A stretch of DNA of 64,000 bases from Clostridia bacterium 41_269. GTDB lineage: Bacteria; Bacillota; DTU086. This document shows, piece after piece, positions 60,075-64,000 of the stretch. Made by a program: the position numbers and the translations under genes. Within the stretch, counting starts at the first letter, position 1; each line of letters starts with the position of its first letter. The notes beneath the pieces are model-generated. The model worked only from the letters and a program-made list of their open reading frames with translations, made no database searches and had not been told where the DNA came from. The DNA is taken from contig LGEZ01000004.1 of NCBI GenBank assembly GCA_001508005.1, positions 31,787 through 95,786 of the forward strand, read 5' to 3'.

Positions 60075-61238
60075 GTGGTAATAGTGGTAATAATAGGTGA
60101 GAATGAAGAGGGCCACAGAAAAATATTAAAGGGAATAAAAAGAGTTGTTGTAAAGATTGGGACCAGTTCCATCACTCAAGAAAACGGCCTTCTAGATATG
60201 AAAAAAATGGAAAAAATAGTTAATGATATTATCGCAGTAATGGATCGAGACGTAGAAGTCATATTGGTTTCTTCAGGCGCTGTGGGTGCCGGCACAGGTC
60301 GTCTAGGCTTAAAGGACCGACCCAAAACAGTTCCCGAGAAACAGGCGGCAGCTGCTGTGGGACAGGGTGTATTGGTGCATTCATATGAGAAGCTTTTTGA
60401 TAAATATGGAAAAATTGTGGCACAGATACTTTTAACTAGGGAAGATATAGCTGACAGAAATAGATTTCTCAATGCCCGCAACACTTTTATAACACTTTTG
60501 GGATACGGAGTTATTCCTATCGTTAATGAAAATGATACGGTAGCTATTGAGGAAATACAGTTTGGAGATAACGATCGCCTATCAGCTTTAGTTGCCTGTC
60601 TTGTAGATGCAGACCTTTTAATAATTTTGAGCGATATAGATGGGGTTTATACTTGTGATCCCAAATTAAGTAACGAGGCAAAATTGATATCAGTTATTGA
60701 AAATTTGAACAGCTTTGAAAAAGCCACTAATTTTTTGGGAATGCCAGGCAGCAAATTCAGCACAGGGGGTATGATTACTAAGTTTCAGGCGGCAAAAATT
60801 GCTGCTCAATCAGGTATTCCTGTGGTAATTGCTAATGCTATGAGCGAAAATGTTCTTTTAGATATTTTAGAGAGAAAGTCGGTGGGTACTCTTATCCTTC
60901 CCATTGGAAGGCTTCATGCTAAGAAAAGATGGATCGGCTTTGGATCAAATATATGCGGGAAAATTTATGTGGATAAGGGGGCAGAGAAGGCCATTGTTGA
61001 AAACGGTAAAAGTTTGCTTCCATCGGGTATTATCAGAACGGATGGTTCCTTTGTGGTTGGTGATGTAGTAAGTGTTGTGAATACTGATGGGAAGGAAATT
61101 GCTAGAGGGATAGTGAATTATAATGCAGCGGAAGTAGAAATGATTAAGGGAAGGCACAGCGATGAAATTGAAGAAATTCTGGGCTACAGGGTTTGTCCAG
61201 AGGTTATACATAGGGACAACCTTACTGTAATGGTGTAA
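60075..61238 (+). CDS. proB: Glutamate 5-kinase
   Basis: GIKRVVVKIGTSSITQENGLLD; VSSGAVGAGTGRLGL; PIVNENDTVAIEEIQFGDNDRLSALVA; C-terminal PUA domain. Confidence 0.97.
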   Translation: MVIVVIIGENEEGHRKILKGIKRVVVKIGTSSITQENGLLDMKKMEKIVNDIIAVMDRDVEVILVSSGAVGAGTGRLGLKDRPKTVPEKQAAAAVGQGVLVHSYEKLFDKYGKIVAQILLTREDIADRNRFLNARNTFITLLGYGVIPIVNENDTVAIEEIQFGDNDRLSALVACLVDADLLIILSDIDGVYTCDPKLSNEAKLISVIENLNSFEKATNFLGMPGSKFSTGGMITKFQAAKIAAQSGIPVVIANAMSENVLLDILERKSVGTLILPIGRLHAKKRWIGFGSNICGKIYVDKGAEKAIVENGKSLLPSGIIRTDGSFVVGDVVSVVNTDGKEIARGIVNYNAAEVEMIKGRHSDEIEEILGYRVCPEVIHRDNLTVMV

Positions 61239-61277
61239 AATGTAAAGAGTTATTTTTTAAATTAAAAATTTATATTT

Positions 61278-62552
61278 TTGTTGAGAGGAGTGGGGGCATT
61301 GGTTCAACAGGAATTAGAAGTTATGGGAATAAAAGCCAAGGAGGCCAGCAGAATTTTAGCTTCTGCTCCAAGCAACCAAAAGGATGCGGCTTTGGAGAGT
61401 ATGGCTAAAGCTTTAAGGGAAGGGGCAAATATGATTCTAGAAGCCAACAGCAAGGATATGGAAGCTGGTAGAGAAAAGGGCCTTTCGAAGGCTATGCTGG
61501 ATAGACTTCTTTTGACCCCAGAACGCATTGAAGAAATGGCTAAAGGACTTGAAGCTTTAATAGCCTTACCCGATCCTGTGGGGAAAATTGATTCCATGTG
61601 GACCCGACCCAATGGACTGCAAATTGGGAAAATGCGTGTGCCGTTGGGAGTTATAGGTATAATTTATGAATCAAGACCCAATGTGACTGTGGATGCTTCA
61701 GGTCTCTGCATTAAGACAGGAAATGCGGTTATATTAAGGGGAGGGTCAGAAGCTTTTAATTCCAATGTAGCTATAGCTGGGGTTATAAGCAGTGCATTGG
61801 GCAAGGTGGGGCTTCCTGAGGAGGCTATACAGCTGGTTAAAACCACCGATAGGGAAGCTGTAAATATTATGCTAAAGATGAATAAATACCTTGATGTTTT
61901 AATCCCTAGAGGGGGAGCAGGACTTATACGTCTGGTAGTTGAAAATGCCAGCGTGCCGGTTCTGGAAACAGGTGTGGGCAACTGTCACGTTTATGTTGAT
62001 GATGCTGCTGATTTGGAAATGGCAGTAAGAATTGCTGTTAATTCAAAAGTTCAGCGCCCTGCAGTATGCAATGCTGCAGAAACCCTTTTGGTTCACAGTG
62101 GCATTGCTGAAAAATTTTTACCCTTGGTAGCTGAGGAACTGCAGGCCCATGGGGTAGAACTTAGGGGATGTGAAAGGACAAGGAAAATACTCCCTAATAT
62201 AAAGGCAGCTACTGAAGATGATTATTATATGGAATTTTTGGATTTAATTATGGCAGTTAAGATAGTGGACAGTCTGGAAGAAGCAATAGATCATATTCAT
62301 ACTTATGGAAGCGGGCACACTGAGGCTATTGTAACTGACAATTACCATCATGCCAGAGCTTTTGTTCAAAAGGTGGATGCTGCTGCTGTTAATGTTAACG
62401 CATCAACCCGCTTTACCGATGGATATCAATACGGATTGGGGGCCGAAATTGGTATAAGCACCCAAAAACTTCATGCCCGTGGTCCCATGGGTCTAGAAGA
62501 GCTGACTACATCTAAATTTGTTGTTTATGGAAATGGGCAGATTAGAGAATAA
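61278..62552 (+). CDS. proA: Gamma-glutamyl phosphate reductase
   Basis: MRVPLGVIGIIYESRPNVTVDASGLCIKTGNAVILRGGSEAFNSN; VPVLETGVGNCHVYVDDAAD; FTDGYQYGLGAEIGISTQKLHARGPMGLEELTT. Confidence 0.97.
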   Translation: MLRGVGALVQQELEVMGIKAKEASRILASAPSNQKDAALESMAKALREGANMILEANSKDMEAGREKGLSKAMLDRLLLTPERIEEMAKGLEALIALPDPVGKIDSMWTRPNGLQIGKMRVPLGVIGIIYESRPNVTVDASGLCIKTGNAVILRGGSEAFNSNVAIAGVISSALGKVGLPEEAIQLVKTTDREAVNIMLKMNKYLDVLIPRGGAGLIRLVVENASVPVLETGVGNCHVYVDDAADLEMAVRIAVNSKVQRPAVCNAAETLLVHSGIAEKFLPLVAEELQAHGVELRGCERTRKILPNIKAATEDDYYMEFLDLIMAVKIVDSLEEAIDHIHTYGSGHTEAIVTDNYHHARAFVQKVDAAAVNVNASTRFTDGYQYGLGAEIGISTQKLHARGPMGLEELTTSKFVVYGNGQIRE

Positions 62553-62579
62553 AACATCGACGATCTAAAAAATAGCAGC

Positions 62580-63131
62580 TTAGTTTTTATCAGCGGCATT
62601 ACTGCCGCTGTATTTTTTGTAAAAAGCTTCTTTTTCATCAGGTTTGAGGCTCCGGTCTATAACAGCTGCTATAAGCAGGATAGCTGGTATGTTTATGAGC
62701 CAGCGGGTAAGGGCAAATTTTACCCCCAGGGCGGACATTTCAAATATAAGCATAGGTATCTTAAGGGTTGACCAGGCACATAGAAAAACTATAATGTTAT
62801 AATACTTTACTCCTTTTTTTGCCATAACTTCTGCAACAGGAAACGCACCGTACAGAGGACCTGCGGCAGCAGCACCGAGAAGGATGCTTAAAACAGGTCC
62901 TTTTAAGCCTGCATTTTCTCCCATGTACCTCATAACTGTTTTTTTGGGCACCCATGTATCCAGAAGTCCCAATAGTATAAATACAGGAGGCAGTATTCCC
63001 AGCATTTCCATAAAGTTGGAAAAGGTATGGTGAAAAATCATTTTTCCCTTTTCAGGATCGAGGAAAAGAATTATCAGATCAAATGAAATGATCAGCAGAA
63101 AAACTTTGTAAATTTTAAGGAATTTTTTCAT
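62580..63131 (-). CDS. Permease half-subunit (DUF318/ArsP-like)
   Basis: VFILLGLLDTWVPKKTVMRYMGENAGLKGPVLSILLGAAAAGPLYGAFPVAEVMAKKGV; paired with the adjacent gene. Confidence 0.78.
   Translation of the reverse strand: MKKFLKIYKVFLLIISFDLIILFLDPEKGKMIFHHTFSNFMEMLGILPPVFILLGLLDTWVPKKTVMRYMGENAGLKGPVLSILLGAAAAGPLYGAFPVAEVMAKKGVKYYNIIVFLCAWSTLKIPMLIFEMSALGVKFALTRWLINIPAILLIAAVIDRSLKPDEKEAFYKKYSGSNAADKN
62591..62617 (+). terminator. Terminator for proA, embedded in the 3' end of the convergent permease CDS
   Basis: cagcggca ttac tgccgctg followed by tatttttt. Confidence 0.7.
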
Positions 63132-63610
63132 GGTTTTACCACCATTCCTAATATTAAAGCTGCAATGAAGGAATAGATATAACTTAAACCGTTGCGAAGT
63201 AAAGTTTCTTTCTTGCCGAAGTATTTTATTTCAAGGGGTGCGGTGACAATTCCTACCATCATTAGGGTGGAGACAAATACTGCTACCTGCATAATTCCTG
63301 CTCCCCTATCCAACACAGATTTTGCTAGCGGGAAAGCTATAAAGCCGGGTATTAAAGTGATGGAACCGACTATGGAGCTTAAAAACATTCCCCCAAAACC
63401 CGATTTTTCGCCTAAAAATTTAACAATAAGCTGAGGGGAAATGTATGTCAAAAGTATTCCAACCAGAGCAAGGACGCTGGCAAAATCAGGTAAAATTGAG
63501 GAAAAAGATTTATATGCCTTGGCAAGGGAAGTTTTTGTTTTTTCTTTATCTTTAGTGAAGGAAAAGATTAGTGCACTTATGGCCAAAATGTATGCAATAA
63601 GGGTAAACAT
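63128..63610 (-). CDS. Permease half-subunit (DUF318/ArsP-like)
   Basis: LVGILLTYISPQLIVKFLGEKSGFGGMFLSSIVGSITLIPGFIAFPLAKSVLDRGAG; overlaps the next gene by 4 nt. Confidence 0.78.
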   Translation of the reverse strand: MFTLIAYILAISALIFSFTKDKEKTKTSLAKAYKSFSSILPDFASVLALVGILLTYISPQLIVKFLGEKSGFGGMFLSSIVGSITLIPGFIAFPLAKSVLDRGAGIMQVAVFVSTLMMVGIVTAPLEIKYFGKKETLLRNGLSYIYSFIAALILGMVVKP

Positions 63611-63726
63611 TGTTATTCCTCTCCTTGTACTATAGAGTTAGTTTTAATTAGCTCCAAGCCAATAGACTTGATCCTTGACAACCACATAGGAATTCCCGGG
63701 GCAACTCAGATAAATATTCTCGTAAA

Positions 63727-63923
63727 GGCAGGGGGCTTCGATCAACCTCCTTAGGAAGCTTTCGCTGTCCTGAAGTAAAGAGTGAAGCCCTGCCCATACC
63801 AGAGGACTCGAATGAGCACGTTGTGGATACAGCTTGCTGTATGCCGCGAGTTACGCGCAAGGTTGAGTGGCTCGTAAGGGTTGCGGGGACCCTGCCTAAA
63901 TTCAATGAAAGTAGGGATATAGA
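63727..63923 (+). ncRNA. Candidate IS110 bridge-RNA-encoding region
   Basis: Stems ggcagggggcttc(63727-63739)/gaagccctgcc(63784-63794) with large internal loop; atacag-cttg-ctgtat (63827-63842); cgcg-agtta-cgcg (63845-63857); agggt-tgcgggg-accct (63877-63893). Confidence 0.42.
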
Positions 63924-64000
63924 ATGTTCTATGGTGGCGTTGATGTGGCCAAGTATTGTCATGAGGTATGCCTTGTTGATGACGCTGGCGATGTTGTACT
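63924..64000 (+). CDS. IS110-family transposase, N-terminus only (runs off the window)
   Basis: ATG TTC TAT GGT GGC GTT GAT GTG GCC AAG ... = MFYGGVDVAKYCHEVCLVDDAGDVV, matching the DEDD-type GIDVAKxxH start. Not in the ORF track because it has no stop. Confidence 0.85.
   Translation, partial: MFYGGVDVAKYCHEVCLVDDAGDVV

Larger units (their letters stand above)
63650..64000 (+). mobile_element. IS110-family insertion sequence, left end (truncated by the window edge; exact left boundary undetermined)
   Basis: Transposase N-terminus at 63924 preceded by about 270 nt of hairpin-rich noncoding DNA. Confidence 0.75.

Noticed and set aside
63648-63962. 104-aa minus-strand ORF at the window end
   Set aside because: Antisense to the IS110 left noncoding end and transposase start; no recognisable domain.
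1-64000. CRISPR array or defence island
   Set aside because: No series of regularly spaced identical repeats and no cas or known defence genes among the translations.

Overview
The window is a contiguous chromosomal segment of a low-GC, spore-forming-type Firmicute (Clostridia-like). Most of it is conserved housekeeping synteny. In order it contains: paaK(3' end)-ACT-hisC; a LytTR regulator; spore/cell-wall genes; murI; rph-rdgB; six tRNAs; tig-clpP-clpX; metK; lonB; lon; a TRAP transporter; T-box-valS-folC; a 12-gene complex-I-like group 4 [NiFe]-hydrogenase locus with a HycI-type maturation protease; maf-radC-mreBCD-pbp2-minCDE-rodA; a SpoIVFA-like M23 gene; two radical-SAM-associated genes; rng; a DUF763 gene; a chemoreceptor; rplU-prp-rpmA; a spo0B-like gene; obg; proBA; and a permease pair. 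The window ends inside the 5' end of an IS110-family element. Items most worth a second look: (1) the hydrogenase locus with three antiporter-like subunits; (2) an IS110-type transposase start preceded by about 270 nt of hairpin-rich noncoding DNA, a candidate bridge-RNA region; (3) a 275-bp imperfect palindrome flanked by perfect 21-bp direct repeats that duplicate a terminator hairpin between minE and rodA; (4) a possible attenuator with mutually exclusive hairpins upstream of the TRAP operon; (5) an untracked small Cys-rich protein gene on the minus strand broken by a 22-bp tandem duplication; (6) a perfect 15-bp inverted repeat inside the hydrogenase protease gene; (7) four genes split by apparent 1-nt indels (YrzE/TIGR04086-like, minC, SpoIVFA-like, chemoreceptor), which may be sequencing errors, decay or slippage. 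No CRISPR array, rRNA or phage was found. All family assignments come from reading the translations by eye; no database search was run.
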